A stretch of DNA of 64,000 nt from Ignavibacteriales bacterium. Lineage in GTDB: Bacteria > Bacteroidota > Ignavibacteria > Ignavibacteriales > Ignavibacteriaceae. Position numbers and translations under genes: made by a program. Shown here in pieces: positions 63,452 through 64,000 of this stretch. Each line of letters starts with the position of its first letter. The stretch's first letter is position 1. The stretch lies in assembly GCA_016707115.1 (NCBI GenBank), contig JADJIH010000002.1, forward strand, positions 305,628-369,627, given 5' to 3'. The notes under the pieces are model-generated. The model did not search any database. It worked only from the letters and a program-made list of their open reading frames with translations, and was not told the origin of the DNA.

Positions 63452-64000
63452 ATGAAACGAAATCCAATCATCTTAAAAAAAGAAACAACTGCCCTGCTTA
63501 TTATTGATTTGCAGGAGCGCATACTTCCTGTAATCAGAAATTATGAAAGTGTTTTAGATAATACCGTAAAACTGATTAAAGGTTTTAAAGCAATGCAGCT
63601 TCCAATTTATTTTACAGAGCAATATCCAAAAGGATTAGGACCAACATCTCAAAAAATTCTTGATGAACTTTCTGGTTATACTGCATATCAAAAAATGAGT
63701 TTTAGCTGTTCAGGCGCAGAAAATCTTTTTGATGAATTTCATTCAAAGAAATTATCTCAAATTGTTGTTTGCGGAGTTGAATCCCACGTTTGTGTGCAGC
63801 AAACAGTTTTAGATTTAATTGCAAATGATCACCAGGTTAATCTTGCTGCTGATGCTGTTTCATCAAGAAAAGAAATTGATTACAACATTGCGCTGGATAG
63901 AATGAGAACTCTCGGTGCAGAAGTAACAACTACAGAATCAATCTTATTTGAATTGCTTGAAGTTTGCGGAACACCTGAGTTTAAAGAAGTTTCTAAAATT
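63452..64000 (+). CDS. isochorismatase-family cysteine hydrolase, truncated by window
   Basis: 183 codons are open to the window edge without a stop. The family's catalytic triad is visible: Asp in 'LLIIDLQERI' (about residue 19), Lys in the 'FTEQYPKGLG' region, and Cys in 'VVCGVESHVCVQQTVLDL' (about residue 110), with the cis-peptide 'GVES'. The usual length is about 180-200 residues, so little is missing. Such enzymes hydrolyse amides or vinyl ethers such as nicotinamide or ureidoacrylate; the substrate cannot be named. Confidence 0.88.
   Translation, partial: MKRNPIILKKETTALLIIDLQERILPVIRNYESVLDNTVKLIKGFKAMQLPIYFTEQYPKGLGPTSQKILDELSGYTAYQKMSFSCSGAENLFDEFHSKKLSQIVVCGVESHVCVQQTVLDLIANDHQVNLAADAVSSRKEIDYNIALDRMRTLGAEVTTTESILFELLEVCGTPEFKEVSKI

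Noticed and set aside
1..64000. CRISPR arrays, prophage, IS elements or integrons
   Set aside because: No regularly spaced direct repeats with unrelated spacers, no cas, transposase or integrase genes, and no phage structural genes were seen.

Overview
The window is AT-rich chromosomal DNA from a bacterium of the Bacteroidota/Chlorobi/Ignavibacteriota group, most likely an Ignavibacteria relative. The basis is the repeated C-terminal sorting domains of the type IX secretion system (T9SS) with the 'YPNPFNP' motif, the single-polypeptide cytochrome b subunit of succinate dehydrogenase in the order sdhC-sdhA-sdhB, and families typical of that group (DUF2723, DUF4837, T9SS BNR proteins). The taxonomic placement is inference. 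I see no prophage, IS transposase, integron or CRISPR array; this is mainly housekeeping DNA with scattered secreted proteins and short palindromic repeats.

Layout. 1-2379 (minus): a truncated TPR/membrane protein, a YidD-like protein and an acyl-CoA dehydrogenase. 2550-4207 (plus): rlmN and a SpoU-type RNA methyltransferase. 4211-13084 (minus): an AlbA_2/HTH protein, a TPR lipoprotein that resembles PorW/SprE of T9SS, glnB, secA, and an SGNH hydrolase/GH30 glycosidase pair. 13277-20275 (minus): T9SS cargo proteins (one with nine exact 29-residue YD-like repeats, one with a haem-like CX4CH motif, one BNR propeller protein with a wrecked C-terminus), a small lipoprotein and a class D beta-lactamase. 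20360-25053 (plus): glnE and a DUF2723 membrane protein. 25039-33092 (minus): greA-ribD-ribE-tilS-hpt-ftsH-polyprenol kinase-like-DUF4837, which includes the widely conserved tilS-hpt-ftsH block. 33203-39159 (minus): an M1 aminopeptidase with a T9SS domain, an AddB/RecB-like nuclease and a CYTH protein. 39387-41941 (plus): an outer-membrane barrel protein, a frameshifted T9SS protein and the tail end of a lost paralogue of the barrel protein. 42125-43811 (minus): a propeller lipoprotein and a thioredoxin-fold protein. 43869-47981 (plus): an M14 peptidase, an ECF sigma/anti-sigma pair, a universal stress protein, a zinc-ribbon protein and rpsU (TTG start). 48020-57063: a LOG protein, dacB, secG, tRNA-Met(CAT), obg, an unrecognised acidic protein and sdhBAC. 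57334-60393 (plus): a cobalamin riboswitch, a TonB-dependent receptor (BtuB-like) and a small DUF6580-type membrane protein. 60494-64000: a barrel protein, an ATP-grasp ligase, a C39-like protein with a frameshift, and a truncated isochorismatase-family hydrolase.

Most interesting. The cobalamin riboswitch in front of the TonB receptor is recognisable at both ends, but a 53-bp palindromic repeat of the GTCATYC...GRATGAC type sits in the loop of its GGTG/AATTCC stem, and a long AT-rich inverted repeat occupies the place of its peripheral stems. Just before the receptor's start codon an interrupted 13-bp hairpin covers the whole Shine-Dalgarno sequence, a likely expression platform. Related palindromic repeats lie at 39218 and 63317.

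Data quality. Three genes (sdhA, the T9SS gene at 40144, the C39-like gene at 62445) are each split by one single-base length change in a short T/A run, and sdhA is unlikely to be truly dead. Some breaks may therefore be sequencing errors. The damage in the BNR gene near 16340-16535 is different: three frame changes and several stops within about 200 bp.
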